The translations under genes were made by a program, and so were the position numbers. From Mobilitalea sibirica (GTDB lineage Bacteria; Bacillota; Clostridia; Lachnospirales; Lachnospiraceae), in assembly GCF_015999265.1 (NCBI RefSeq), contig NZ_JAEAGR010000007.1:1-64000 (forward strand): 64,000 nucleotides of DNA, read 5' to 3'. Positions 45,319-54,735 of the stretch are shown piece by piece; positions within the stretch are counted from its first letter, which is position 1; each line of letters opens with the position of its first letter. Below the pieces are notes generated by a model. It was not told where the DNA came from. It ran no database searches and saw only the letters and a program-made list of their open reading frames with translations.

Positions 45319-47595
45319 TTATTCCTTCGCATTTAATCCAGCCATCAGATATACCAGAGGTGAATTCCAATACACCGTTACCTCATTACAGGAATAACTC
45401 TGTTCGTTATCCACATAGCATTTTGCAGCGGGCTTACCGTCAAGAACGTTCTGTGCATAAGGATCCTCTAGATTAGAGTTTGCACCGCCTACCAGCATAC
45501 CTACCATAGTAATTCCAAGTGACTGGGATGGTCTATGATGAGTATTCTCCGGAGTCAGAGTTCCATAACCGGTAACAAAACAATAGGAAGTAGAGTTTGC
45601 ACCCAATAGATAATCCAATTGTTTCTTAGCTAACTCATAATAGCTATCATTATCTTCCAATATCTTATTTGCCATTAATAGAACTTCTCCATTATTGGCT
45701 AGTGTCATATTACTTCCCCATGGATACACTTTACCCATCGAGGAGTAATATCCATCTTCTTCTATGTTTTTCTCTATTGTGACAAGATAAGATTTGAACT
45801 TCTCCATAAATCGATTACTCAATTCAGGATTTTGCTTGTCAGCCGTCAGATATGCATAGTAACCATATAAATCCACTGTCTGCCATCCCAAACCATTTTC
45901 AAGTGAATTAAGATCCAATAAACTTAGTTTTTCCTCATAGGAGGTATCTCCGGTTGTTTTATATAGTTCACTTAAAGCCCAGAAGTATTCATCTATATCC
46001 TCTGTATCGGGATATTCACCAGTAGTAACATCACTAGGATTTACAAAGCCGCCATCCTCTAAATTATTCTCCAGATAATTCAGTGCTTTGATTGCTGCAG
46101 TAAGGCATTCCTTTGCAAAAGCTTCATCATATTGCTTATAAACCCTTGCAGCCATTGCCATAACAGCAGCATAATCACCTGTTGCACAGTTAGAGATTGG
46201 CATAATATACAAGTCATCTGTAACTTCCTCAGGCATTACTGTGCCTGCAAATTTTAAACCTGTTACCTTATGGTATACACCCCCGGACTGGTCATCCTGC
46301 ATCTTAAACATCCATTCAAGTTCATATCTGGCTTCATCCAGTACATCCGGTATACCATTACCGCTTTCAGGAATACCAACACTATCGTTAAATACTTCGT
46401 TATAATCTTCATAAGCAAGTAGTAAATCAGCTACTGCCTTAGCTCCAGGAACAACATAACGCCCATAATCTCCTGCATCATGCCAGCCACCGGATACATC
46501 CTTTGTCTCAGTTGTACCATAAATAGTTGCTTTCTGGACATGGCAGGCAGCATGTGCAAACGTATCTGCATGCTCCTCTGTCAATTCAATACCGCAGCGT
46601 TGTAGATAAAGCATCTTTACTGTATCTGCAAAAACGTCATCATATATGTTATCTGCAATCACGAACTCATAGGATTCACCGCTATTAGCAGCAGTAATCT
46701 TATATGTACCAGGTTTTGTTATACTTGTAAAATCTCCATGTGCAACTGTTTCACCTGCACTTTCAGTTTCTATGGAACCAACCACATCTCCTGTGAAAAC
46801 CACATTTCCTGTAGCCACATCAACAACATCAAAGCTCGTATCCAAACTGCTGTCACGGAAAATTGCTATCTTGGTATCATTCGTACGATACCCCACCTGA
46901 TTGATATTAATCGATGGTCCTATATCCCCTTTTGAAGAAGCAACTGCGTTGGAAGCATCGAGTAGGAACAGTTCTACATTATCAACATACACAGTGTGTG
47001 CTGCGAGTTCTCCATCAGATTCTTGGAAGCCCAGATTAATACAAAATCTCGGTGCGGGATCAGAAGCCTCCTCCATAGTAAATGTAGAAACTATATGTTG
47101 CATTTCTGTTGAAATAGCAACATTTTCCTGAGAAGTATATGCATGATAATCTCCTCCATTAAGCTGAATACGCCATTCCAGAGTCCGATCTATCGTAGAT
47201 CTGATATCAAATGCGATCTCATACACTGCATTCTGGAGTAATTCAAAACCATCACAATATATCTGAACCGCATAATTTACGCGGCCTGTGTTATCAATCG
47301 TTACCTCCAACTGTCCATCTGTATTGACAGATATGGAGCCACTTCCACCTGATTCCTCGTATAGTCCCCACTTAGGGCTAAGTTCACTAAAATACCCTCC
47401 CGGAATTAGATTATCTGTATTTTCTTCACTGGATACCGGTTCCTCATCCGATGGTGGATCTTCTTCATTTAATACGTCTTCCATGCCTTCCCCTTCTACA
47501 GACACCTCCGGTATCTTCTCTGTTTCACCTTTACTGCAAGCAGCTAATAACAAAATAAGACCACCAACCAGTAATAATTTCAATAACCTCTTCAT
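45319..47595 (-). CDS. glycoside hydrolase family 9 cellulase lipoprotein
   Basis: 758 residues. The lipoprotein signal (LLLVGGLILLLAAC) and a Glu/Asp/Pro/Ser-rich linker hold it to the outer membrane face. Domains in order: a CBM4/9-like jelly roll (about 62-215), a CelD-type immunoglobulin domain (about 230-320, from INQVGYRTNDTKIAIF) and a GH9 (alpha/alpha)6 barrel (about 325-755). Catalytic features are GGWHDAGDYGRYVVPG near 370, HHRPSQS, and the proton donor Glu738 in NEVTVYWNSPL. It would cut beta-1,4-glucan at the cell surface. Being lipid-anchored and lacking a dockerin, it suggests a non-cellulosomal plant-fibre degrader. GGGAGGG precedes the ATG. Confidence 0.93.
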   Translation of the reverse strand: MKRLLKLLLVGGLILLLAACSKGETEKIPEVSVEGEGMEDVLNEEDPPSDEEPVSSEENTDNLIPGGYFSELSPKWGLYEESGGSGSISVNTDGQLEVTIDNTGRVNYAVQIYCDGFELLQNAVYEIAFDIRSTIDRTLEWRIQLNGGDYHAYTSQENVAISTEMQHIVSTFTMEEASDPAPRFCINLGFQESDGELAAHTVYVDNVELFLLDASNAVASSKGDIGPSININQVGYRTNDTKIAIFRDSSLDTSFDVVDVATGNVVFTGDVVGSIETESAGETVAHGDFTSITKPGTYKITAANSGESYEFVIADNIYDDVFADTVKMLYLQRCGIELTEEHADTFAHAACHVQKATIYGTTETKDVSGGWHDAGDYGRYVVPGAKAVADLLLAYEDYNEVFNDSVGIPESGNGIPDVLDEARYELEWMFKMQDDQSGGVYHKVTGLKFAGTVMPEEVTDDLYIMPISNCATGDYAAVMAMAARVYKQYDEAFAKECLTAAIKALNYLENNLEDGGFVNPSDVTTGEYPDTEDIDEYFWALSELYKTTGDTSYEEKLSLLDLNSLENGLGWQTVDLYGYYAYLTADKQNPELSNRFMEKFKSYLVTIEKNIEEDGYYSSMGKVYPWGSNMTLANNGEVLLMANKILEDNDSYYELAKKQLDYLLGANSTSYCFVTGYGTLTPENTHHRPSQSLGITMVGMLVGGANSNLEDPYAQNVLDGKPAAKCYVDNEQSYSCNEVTVYWNSPLVYLMAGLNAKE

Positions 47596-47808
47596 TATTA
47601 TTTACCCTCCCCATATATAACTTTATTTAATTACTCTTTTGTTATTTCATTATACCACATTTTTCTTTTCTTACATAATAGATTCTTTTGTTTTACTTAG
47701 ATTAATCATATCCTAATATTAGAATAATCTATCACATTATTATTCATATAACTAATTTTAATTTGAATAGATTTCATCTTCTTTTTTTATTTTGAAATAA
47801 TTAATAAT

Positions 47809-48387
47809 TTAGATTTTTCCGAGTCTATCTTCTGCTGTTATTTCACGTATTACCTTACAAGGAACTCCAGCTGCTATGACATTCGCCGGAATATCTTTCG
47901 TAACAACACTTCCGGCTCCTATGATGGTATTATCACCAATCGTTACTCCGGACAGAATGGATACGGAACCACAGATCCATACATCATTACCAATCGTAAT
48001 AGGCAATGATTGTTCATAGCCCCTGGCTCGTTCCTCTTTATCAAATGCATGCTCCGGTGTATATAAGTTGACATTGGGACCAAATAATACATTATCTCCT
48101 ATTTTGACCTTAGCACAATCTAATATGTTACAATTAGAGTTAGCATAGAAATTATCTCCGACAGAAATATTGTAACCATAGTCACAATTAAACGGAGACT
48201 CAATCCAAGACCCCTTACCTACCGAACCAAATAATGCATTGATTATCTCACTTCGCTTTTCCCGTTCCGAAGGCCGAACCGCATTTAATTCAAATAGTAG
48301 ATCCTTAGCTCTCTCTCGCTCTTTCGTTAATTCATCGTCCCAAGCTATATAATATTCTTGATTTAACATTTTCTCTTTTTCTGTCAT
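47809..48387 (-). CDS. sugar O-acetyltransferase, hexapeptide-repeat type
   Basis: About 192 residues from ATG 48387 behind GGGAGGT; the frame reaches 48402. The N-terminal maltose-acetyltransferase cap (MTEKEKMLNQEYYIAWDDELTKERERAKDLLFELN) is followed by left-handed beta-helix repeats (IGDNVLFGPNVNLYTPEHAFD with the catalytic His, IGNDVWICGSVSILSGVTIGDNTIIGAGSVVTKDIP). It is close to Maa/LacA, which acetylate maltose, glucose or galactosides with acetyl-CoA. It lies downstream of nothing related except the cellulase. Confidence 0.9.
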   Translation of the reverse strand: MTEKEKMLNQEYYIAWDDELTKERERAKDLLFELNAVRPSEREKRSEIINALFGSVGKGSWIESPFNCDYGYNISVGDNFYANSNCNILDCAKVKIGDNVLFGPNVNLYTPEHAFDKEERARGYEQSLPITIGNDVWICGSVSILSGVTIGDNTIIGAGSVVTKDIPANVIAAGVPCKVIREITAEDRLGKI

Positions 48388-48536
48388 ATGTACCTCCCAC
48401 ATAATTTAATAATATATTTATTGGTTTATAAACCTTTTAACTTACGTAAACCACTAACATTACTCTTATCAAAAAGTAGTTAATAAAACTCAAGTCTTAC
48501 TAGTACATACAACATTCCAGGCGCGTTATTTTTATT

Positions 48537-48981
48537 CTACCTATCTTTTTGTTGATCCTTTATGCGCATCGCAATTTGAGCAAATTTTTCAGGTTCTTCA
48601 AATTGCGGAAAGTGAGCTGATTCCTCAAACCAAATCAATTCTTTTTCGGGAGCTTCTAACTGTTCGTAATACTTTTCGATTATGATCCCAATTAACAACA
48701 AGGAAGTTTTCTTCCAGTTCTTCTTGATACTTACGGGCAAAGGATATCTGAGAATATCCTGGCCCACCATGTAAGAAAAGTAAGATTGGATTATCTGTGT
48801 CTTCCCCCCTGGTCATTATAAACTGATCTATTCCTCCAAGTATAATCTTATCTATTGATGCTATGCTTTTATTGCCTTTAATTCTGGGAGTTCTTGAAGG
48901 CAAAAATAATATCAATGATACGATTACTATAGAGATATCAGTATTAACAATAAAGCTTTTTTCATTCGTTTCATAAATCAT
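48537..48981 (-). pseudogene. alpha/beta hydrolase with internal deletion and frameshift
   Basis: From ATG 48981 one frame reads a membrane segment and then NPILLFLHGGPGYSQISFARKYQEELEENFLVVNWD, the oxyanion-hole start of a proline-iminopeptidase-like hydrolase. At about 48680-48690 homology jumps, in another frame, to EKYYEQLEAPEKELIWFEESAHFPQFEEPEKFAQIAMRI, the end of the same family with its catalytic histidine. The nucleophile elbow (GxSxG), the cap and the acid residue, roughly 130-180 residues, are missing. The gene is therefore broken by an internal deletion. Confidence 0.8.
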
Positions 48982-49024
48982 GTCTCCAACTATGTTTATA
49001 TGAAAAAGTTCCTATTATAATTAA

Positions 49025-49969
49025 CTACTTCAATCCATTCAATCTGATTTCATTGAGCTCTTCTGCTGTAAACAAACCACTTGTGTATACATCTAAAAAT
49101 TCCTGCGATACACTATTACCGAATACTAAGACATCGTCCGAGTTAATCGTTACGATTACTCCGTTGTCAAATAGCTTTCTTATAGGATGCTTTTCCAACG
49201 AATCAACTCTTGATAACTTCACATTGCTGGTGGGACAAATATTGAGTCTTATCTTATTATCAGCAAGAAAATTCATTACTTTCTGAGATTGCGCTGCTGC
49301 TATTCCGTGCTGTACTTCATCAAGCTCTAGCTCTTCAACTGCTCGCATCACATCGTCAGCAGTACCCCACTCTCCTACATGAGCTCTTAAAATAAGCTTC
49401 TTTTCCTTAGCTTTTCGATAAAGCGGCTTAAAGGTTTCTATTGGTTGTGCAAATTCATCAGCATATAAATCAACCGAATGAAAACAATCTTGTTCAAAAA
49501 AGTCTTCGGACCAACCTAATAGCCATTTTATATTACAATGCCTTGATAAACCGATCTGTAAGCTTAGTTTGGTGTTTGGAGCATAAGCTTCATTACTATT
49601 CTTAAATGCACTTATTATTTCTTCAATATTACCACCATACAGTGCATCCTTAGCCCAAACATCCTCACCTATATCTAAAATAGTTATGTTATCCTCTGCA
49701 GCTTGTTGAAAGCAGGCATCGATTGCCAGCTTTCTTCCGTCCATCCCCTCAAATAGATTGCCAACATTTTCAGCTACCCATCCGTGCATATCATTCATGG
49801 ACTTTAATTTTCCACTGATCGGATTGATTAGCTTTCCGGTTTTACTATATATAAAATCCTTATTTCCTCCTAAGGAAAAATGATTATGTAAATCAGCTTT
49901 TGGAACACTTTTTAATAGATTAATATCCTTTTCTATCAGTCCTTCCATGAACCTTATTGAATCGTCCAT
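49025..49969 (-). CDS. adenosine deaminase-like amidohydrolase
   Basis: About 314 residues from ATG 49969 behind GGAGG; the frame is open to 50005. Zinc and catalytic residues of the adenosine/AMP deaminase family are visible: ADLHNHFSLGG (H-x-H), LRAHVGEWG (H-x-G-E), EVQHGIAA, ICPTSNVKLSRV and INSDDVLVFG (S-D-D). It would deaminate adenosine or a related base. It stops after NEIRLNGLK, somewhat earlier than usual, so the last helix may be shortened. Neighbours do not form a purine pathway. Confidence 0.87.
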   Translation of the reverse strand: MDDSIRFMEGLIEKDINLLKSVPKADLHNHFSLGGNKDFIYSKTGKLINPISGKLKSMNDMHGWVAENVGNLFEGMDGRKLAIDACFQQAAEDNITILDIGEDVWAKDALYGGNIEEIISAFKNSNEAYAPNTKLSLQIGLSRHCNIKWLLGWSEDFFEQDCFHSVDLYADEFAQPIETFKPLYRKAKEKKLILRAHVGEWGTADDVMRAVEELELDEVQHGIAAAQSQKVMNFLADNKIRLNICPTSNVKLSRVDSLEKHPIRKLFDNGVIVTINSDDVLVFGNSVSQEFLDVYTSGLFTAEELNEIRLNGLK

Positions 49970-50224
49970 AAATCCTCCACCAAAAATTATTATTTTCAAT
50001 GCCAAGAATTATTGATTATCTTTCTAGTAGGCATTCTATCCTCAATATAGAACAACTTGGGAGCATTCGTAATATGCTCCGGTAAAACTTTGTATCAATC
50101 ACACATTATCCTAATATAATATCTTTATCGTAAGATTATGTAATTAATTCTAGATGGTTCTTTATTATAGTCTCCATCTATCGTATACCCTTTGCTTTTT
50201 AACCATATTGTATGAACAAATACA

Positions 50225-50791
50225 TTACTCCGGTTTCATACCGTTTAAGAATAAACACATAAAGTATTCATCTGCATAAGTTCCATCTGCATACTTTAAT
50301 GCATGCTTTTTGGTTCCATATATGTCGAAACCAAAGCTTTTATACATTGTAATAGCGCGTTCATTTTGAGTAACAACTTCCAGTTCAAGTTGTTCAATAC
50401 CCTTTTGATTACACCAATTGATACATTCCTGCATCATCTTTTTACCTATACCCTTGTTCCAACAATCCTTTCTTACAACAATAGCCATTCCTGCTCTGTG
50501 AAGATACCTTTTGTTATTTACTTCTATTCCAACATAGCAATTTCCTATGATATTACCATCTAGTTCTGCAATTAGAAAACGTCCATTCTCTTCGTTATTC
50601 TTATTTCTAATAAAATCTATTTCATTTTCCAATGTGATATTAAATTCACCGGGTTCACGTGATAAAAATTTAGTTTCATTATCAACTGTCTGCATAAGAT
50701 TTATTAACCCTTGTGCATCCCCTTCTTCCGGTGTTCGTACGATAAGTTTTTGACCGTCTTTTAATATATACTCATTTCTATAAGGTTCCAT
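50225..50791 (-). CDS. GNAT family N-acetyltransferase
   Basis: This 188-residue protein matches the GNAT fold: N-terminal LIVRTPEEGDAQGLINLM, the strand pair ENGRFLIAELDGNIIGNCYVGIE, motif A VVRKDCWNKGIGKKMMQECINW (acetyl-CoA pyrophosphate loop) and motif B LELEVVTQNERAITMYKSFGFDIYGTKKHA. The substrate is unknown; the spermidine/RimJ-like layout leaves amines or peptide N-termini possible. AGGAGG lies upstream of the ATG. Confidence 0.88.
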   Translation of the reverse strand: MEPYRNEYILKDGQKLIVRTPEEGDAQGLINLMQTVDNETKFLSREPGEFNITLENEIDFIRNKNNEENGRFLIAELDGNIIGNCYVGIEVNNKRYLHRAGMAIVVRKDCWNKGIGKKMMQECINWCNQKGIEQLELEVVTQNERAITMYKSFGFDIYGTKKHALKYADGTYADEYFMCLFLNGMKPE

Positions 50792-50902
50792 AGAAGTCCT
50801 CCTGATTATTAGTTATTATAGGTTCCTTTGTATTCACATTTGCTTCATTCACAAGTCTTTTATATCAGTAATGTCATCCGTTATGTGCGTTACCCTCAAA
50901 AC

Positions 50903-51433
50903 TCAACAGACGAGATCAGCAAAATATTTTGAATACGTTTCTTCCGGAGTTTCTTCAGAGCTATCAATATAATTATCAATACCAATATAGCCTTGAAGTT
51001 TGTAAAAAGCATCATAAAGATCATTAACACAATCTTCACCTGCTGTCCAACACTCCCTGGTTTTATCCCTTTCAATTATCACTTCTTTACTTGAAAATAA
51101 AACTTTAATTACAAGATTGTTTTGAAAGGCTTTTTTATATTCATCAATCCTTTTTTGTCCTAAGATTATATAGTCAATCACAACATTCTTACCAAGTTCA
51201 AAATTCTCTTTCGTTTTTTGAAACATTTCAATATATACCTTCTCTAAGGCTTCAGGATAATCCGTTATTCTTTCAATTTCAGGAAAATGTTCGTCTTTGA
51301 TTTCATCCCCACTAATACGTATAAACTTACCAGTACTAGCAATTATATCTGTTATGGTTGTTTTTCCGGAACCACAAGGACCGGTTACTATAAGAATTAT
51401 TGGTTTTTCTTCATTATGAAGTTTTATAGACAT
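50903..51433 (-). CDS. P-loop kinase-like protein
   Basis: This 176-residue protein starts with ILIVTGPCGSGKTTITDIIA, a canonical Walker A, followed by ISGDEIKDEHFP (substrate-binding Asp as in shikimate/zeta-toxin-like kinases) and VVIDYIILG (Walker B-like). An arginine-containing lid IIERDKTRECW is also present. It resembles small-molecule kinases such as gluconate or chloramphenicol phosphotransferase relatives; the substrate is not recognisable. Unlike the gene at 392, the P-loop lysine is intact. Confidence 0.75.
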   Translation of the reverse strand: MSIKLHNEEKPIILIVTGPCGSGKTTITDIIASTGKFIRISGDEIKDEHFPEIERITDYPEALEKVYIEMFQKTKENFELGKNVVIDYIILGQKRIDEYKKAFQNNLVIKVLFSSKEVIIERDKTRECWTAGEDCVNDLYDAFYKLQGYIGIDNYIDSSEETPEETYSKYFADLVC

Positions 51434-51591
51434 GATTTATCCTCTTTTCTTAAGTAAACTTGATACCTATCATTAATATTCCTTAGATTCGATAATCCAC
51501 ATTATGTTTCATTTTTACTTGGACTTGTATGTCATAGTAATAGACTAATTAAAAAAATGATAGATCGTCCAATCATCTATATACCCTCCAA

Positions 51592-52299
51592 TTACTTATA
51601 TACTCCTCTATAATTCTCAGGTAGTAACTCCGCTATTTTCTTCATTATATAATGTGAGGCAAAATCTTCATAATCTTTTTTATCTTGCTCTTTTGCTCTC
51701 TTAGGAAATTCAAATTGTTTTCCAATATTGATATGAACATCTGCACGATGAAAGGTTTCCGCACTCATATCTCCTTCTTGATTAACCGGTAACAGTTTTT
51801 CTGTTCCATATAATCCAATGGGTACAATAGGAGCTCCTGTCATAATTGCAATGAGAATAATTCCTTTTTTTGCTTCAATCAAACTACCAACTCTGCTTCT
51901 GGTTCCTTCAGGGAAAATCAATAAGCTTTCTCCTTGCTTAACAAGATTAATCGTTTTCATAAGGCCCTCTTTATCAGCAGTGTTAGGCTTTATATTCGTA
52001 GTCTTTATTACATTCATCCCTATGCTTGTAACAGCATTATCAGATAGCTTTACACCTGCTACAAAAGTCGGATCAATCTCTTTTAAAACCTTGTCTAATA
52101 TCAATCCATCTGAATTACTTAAATGATTACATATAAAGATCGTTGGTGTTTTAATTCCCTTTAAGTTTTCACTTCCATTTATCTTAATATTGGCATATTT
52201 TTTTAGGTATTTATCTAAAAATTTCTTAGAAAGATATGTGGCTAAGCTATGCGGTAAAGTATTAATCATTTTTGCTGTTGCAGTGGATATCATTGACAA
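51592..52299 (-). CDS. plsC: 1-acyl-sn-glycerol-3-phosphate acyltransferase
   Basis: This 235-residue protein has the PlsC acyltransferase motifs: the H-x4-D catalytic pair in CNHLSNSD, then LIFPEGTRSR (phosphate site) and GAPIVPIGLYG. It adds the second acyl chain to lysophosphatidic acid, or to a related acceptor, at the membrane. An amphipathic N-terminus would anchor it. AAGGAG precedes the ATG. It may be one of several paralogues, since the core plsC of these bacteria usually sits elsewhere. Confidence 0.87.
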   Translation of the reverse strand: MSMISTATAKMINTLPHSLATYLSKKFLDKYLKKYANIKINGSENLKGIKTPTIFICNHLSNSDGLILDKVLKEIDPTFVAGVKLSDNAVTSIGMNVIKTTNIKPNTADKEGLMKTINLVKQGESLLIFPEGTRSRVGSLIEAKKGIILIAIMTGAPIVPIGLYGTEKLLPVNQEGDMSAETFHRADVHINIGKQFEFPKRAKEQDKKDYEDFASHYIMKKIAELLPENYRGVYK

Positions 52300-52346
52300 A
52301 CTCCTTTATGAAATTAAGATAGTATATTAAAACATTTAAATGAAAT

Positions 52347-52562
52347 TTATATGTCGTTACCTTTTTGATTATTTTTAGTAATAAAATTATCTAATGTTTT
52401 ACGTAGTTCTGATTCTGAGGGTGTCTCTGTTTCAATTCCCGTAATTTCAGTGAAAGCTTCTCTTATACCGTTTTTTACTGCACATTTTATGATAAAATAG
52501 AGTGCAATAATGAAAATAATAGCAGTTCCCGCACTAATTCCAAGTTCTTGTAATATATTCAC
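52347..52562 (-). CDS. small membrane protein, unknown
   Basis: This 71-residue protein has one helix near the N-terminus (ISAGTAIIFIIALYFIIKC) and a polar, Glu/Thr-rich tail, with AGAAAGA before the ATG. I do not recognise a family. It lies 47 bases upstream of plsC on the same strand and may be co-transcribed with it. Confidence 0.6.
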   Translation of the reverse strand: MNILQELGISAGTAIIFIIALYFIIKCAVKNGIREAFTEITGIETETPSESELRKTLDNFITKNNQKGNDI

Positions 52563-52646
52563 AATAATCTTTCTCCTTTTTCTTTTATATAATTGATTTA
52601 GACTTCATTTTGCTGTTTGTCACTTATCTCAGAAAGGCTATGTGTT

Positions 52647-53204
52647 TTATTCCATATCATATTCAGCAACTTGACAATTATTTAATACATATCTGTTAAA
52701 CTTTTCCTCTGATAATTTATTAAAATAACCATATATTTCCCTAGATACGTATCCATGAGTTACAAGAATTATATTACAACCTTTATATGTATCTTTTATA
52801 TATTCTAATCCCTTATACACTCTCTCCCTAACCTGTCTCATAGATTCACCTTTGTGAAGATTACAATCATACAATCTTAACACATTTTGATTCCAAAGAT
52901 CAGGATATCTTAAACTAACCTCTTCTCTTGTTAAACCCTCGTATAGACCAACATTTCGTTCAACAAAATCACCTAGAGCTACAACTTCCTTTCCTATACG
53001 TTCAGCAATAATTGTTGCCGTTCTCATAGCTCTTTTTAAGGTTGACGACATAATAATATTAATTGGTTTATCTACAAATGTTTCAGCAAGAACCTTAGCT
53101 TGATTTTCTCCGATTTCATTAAGTTCAACATCTGTACTTCCCGCATACTTCCCTTGAATATTGAAATCTGTCTCCCCATGTCTCACAACATATAATTTAC
53201 TCAT
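52647..53204 (-). CDS. histidine phosphatase family protein
   Basis: About 185 residues from ATG 53204 behind AAGGAG; the frame is open to 53240. The phosphoglycerate-mutase-like signature LYVVRHGETDFN supplies the catalytic histidine, with SSTLKRAMRTA (second arginine), ERNVGLYEGLTREEV, and VTHGYVSREI holding the second histidine. It is likely a broad phosphatase such as a CobC- or GpmB-like enzyme and not glycolytic mutase. Confidence 0.88.
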   Translation of the reverse strand: MSKLYVVRHGETDFNIQGKYAGSTDVELNEIGENQAKVLAETFVDKPINIIMSSTLKRAMRTATIIAERIGKEVVALGDFVERNVGLYEGLTREEVSLRYPDLWNQNVLRLYDCNLHKGESMRQVRERVYKGLEYIKDTYKGCNIILVTHGYVSREIYGYFNKLSEEKFNRYVLNNCQVAEYDME

Positions 53205-53269
53205 TAAATTCTCCTTGTCAGAAATATGTATTAACAGCACAATGAAAATTGTGTGGTTTCATGTCCTTT

Positions 53270-53321
53270 ACTAAAGTAATTTAAGCTCTTTTTTCTCTTT
53301 TTCTAACACACTTAAAAATTG
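53270..53321 (-). repeat. 52-base duplicated segment, copy A
   Basis: It matches 59179-59230 at roughly 45 of 52 positions. On the minus strand it could encode QFLSVLEKEKKELKLL followed by a stop, and copy B gives QFLSMLGKETKELTLL with a stop, so it may be the end of a decayed gene. Both copies lie downstream of GNAT sequence. Confidence 0.65.
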
Positions 53322-53364
53322 TATTATTCAATAAACACCCTTTCTCAGTCATAAAACTCTTTTT

Positions 53365-53460
53365 TTAGTAATTCGTTGCAATAAACGGTCCTGCTTTTCC
53401 AAGAACAGTTTTTGTATACTGAATGACGCAATCTGTAGATTGTTTGGTATTTATCTTCAT
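53365..53460 (-). pseudogene. relic of a GNAT gene 5-prime end
   Basis: The minus strand from ATG 53460, behind AGAAGGA, reads 31 codons that align with the N-terminus of the intact GNAT at 60170-59730. Both share ATG, I-K/N, QxTD, then QYx, and KAGPF-x-A. In DNA, ACGGTCCTGCTTT and CCAAGAACAGTT are shared exactly. The relic lacks a few internal codons and stops after AGPFIATNY. The rest of the gene is gone. Confidence 0.75.
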
Positions 53461-53662
53461 TAAATATCCTTCTTAAATAAACATTACATTTCTTCAACTT
53501 TTATGTAAAAGTATTCGGTGACTTTGGCTTTGTCGTAAATATTTATTCGTAAGCCTTAGAGCTCTTTATTTCTATTTTATACAATCATAATAATATACAA
53601 GTAATATTATGTCAATTTGTATAATTACAATATAACGTAATATAACTTTCTATAAATAAGGT

Positions 53663-53725
53663 ATAAAAATTAATGACGGTTTATCAAGAATATGAATAAT
53701 TTTCTTGATAATACCGTCATTAATT
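53663..53725 (-). terminator. terminator of the metalloprotease operon
   Basis: AATTAATGACGGTTTATCAAGAA (arms start 53668; paired partner 53702-53725) forms a stem of about 23 pairs with one bulge. On the minus strand it is followed by TTTTTAT. It lies about 80 bases after the last gene of the operon. Confidence 0.7.
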
Positions 53726-53805
53726 AATTTAGTAGCTGCTTAGAGGATTGCGTTCATAAAATAAACTTTTTTGTCTTTCTAATTTCATAAAATTTTGTTG
53801 TCATA

Positions 53806-54711
53806 TTAATCTAAGAGTAAAACACTATCTATAATTGCCTCTTTTTCCTTCTGACTCTTTTGTATAGATTCTTTGGTTGGTGGTTTATCTTCCATGATAT
53901 CTTTATCAATAATTTTAATCGCGTCATTCATTATTTTATCTTTTTCTTCTTTACTTTTACGTTTATCCTCCTCATTTGGCTCAATATTAACTAATTTAGA
54001 AGCCTTCTCAGTTTCCAACAAATTAGCCATGATTAATTCTTTTTCTTCCTGACTTTTTTTCATTGAGCTCTTTGTTGGAGCCTTATCCATCAATCTACTC
54101 TCTTTTTCATTTATTTCAAGCATTAACTTTTCTTTTTCCTCAATATTTTTTTTCATCATCTCATCCGTTGGTAGAATATCTTTGTTATCCTTTGATCTCT
54201 CAATCATTGCTACCTCTTTCATAATAGCTTCTTTTTCTTCGGCACTTTTACGTTTTGATTTCGCATCAGGTAATATATCCTCCATTTTTAATGCTTCTTT
54301 TTCCTCTGCAACTTTTATTAATATTTCTTTCTCTTCTTGATTTCTTTTATGCATTTCCTCTATAAATGGCTCATCATCAATATCTTTACCATTAATTATA
54401 GTAGCATTAGTCAAAGACTCTTTTTCTTCTAGGCTTATTTTTAAAGTGTCTTCTGTATGTGGTAAATCATTATTCACGTTAAATTTTTCCATCTCTTCTA
54501 CAGATTTCATTAATATATCTTTTTCTTCAATACTATTACGAATAGATTCTTCCGTAGGTGTTTCATCTTTTTCTATCATTGGTTCAATCAGGAAATCATC
54601 TTTATCTAACGGATTAGACATGTTACTCTGTAAAGCATAAGCAGTAGAAGGTATCATTAAGACTATAACTATAATTAAAAAAATAAGCTTTCTTCTGAAT
54701 ATTTTTTTCAT
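53806..54711 (-). CDS. secreted helical repeat protein, EEKE repeats
   Basis: 301 residues. A signal peptide (about 1-26: basic MKKIFRRK, hydrophobic core, TAYA-LQS) is followed by eight tandem repeats of 31-34 residues. Each begins near P-T-x-E, passes through K-x-S-x-EEKE-x-I/L-M and ends near E-K-x5-D-I-L. The repeats are highly charged and predicted helical, probably an extended rod or coiled bundle outside the cell. No family is recognised and no wall-anchor motif is seen. It starts 24 bases after the metalloprotease gene, with GGGAG before its ATG, and is followed by the operon terminator. Co-expression with the protease suggests a substrate, partner or inhibitor; this is inference. Confidence 0.75.
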   Translation of the reverse strand: MKKIFRRKLIFLIIVIVLMIPSTAYALQSNMSNPLDKDDFLIEPMIEKDETPTEESIRNSIEEKDILMKSVEEMEKFNVNNDLPHTEDTLKISLEEKESLTNATIINGKDIDDEPFIEEMHKRNQEEKEILIKVAEEKEALKMEDILPDAKSKRKSAEEKEAIMKEVAMIERSKDNKDILPTDEMMKKNIEEKEKLMLEINEKESRLMDKAPTKSSMKKSQEEKELIMANLLETEKASKLVNIEPNEEDKRKSKEEKDKIMNDAIKIIDKDIMEDKPPTKESIQKSQKEKEAIIDSVLLLD

Positions 54712-54735
54712 ATATATCTCCCTTCATAAAGTTAG

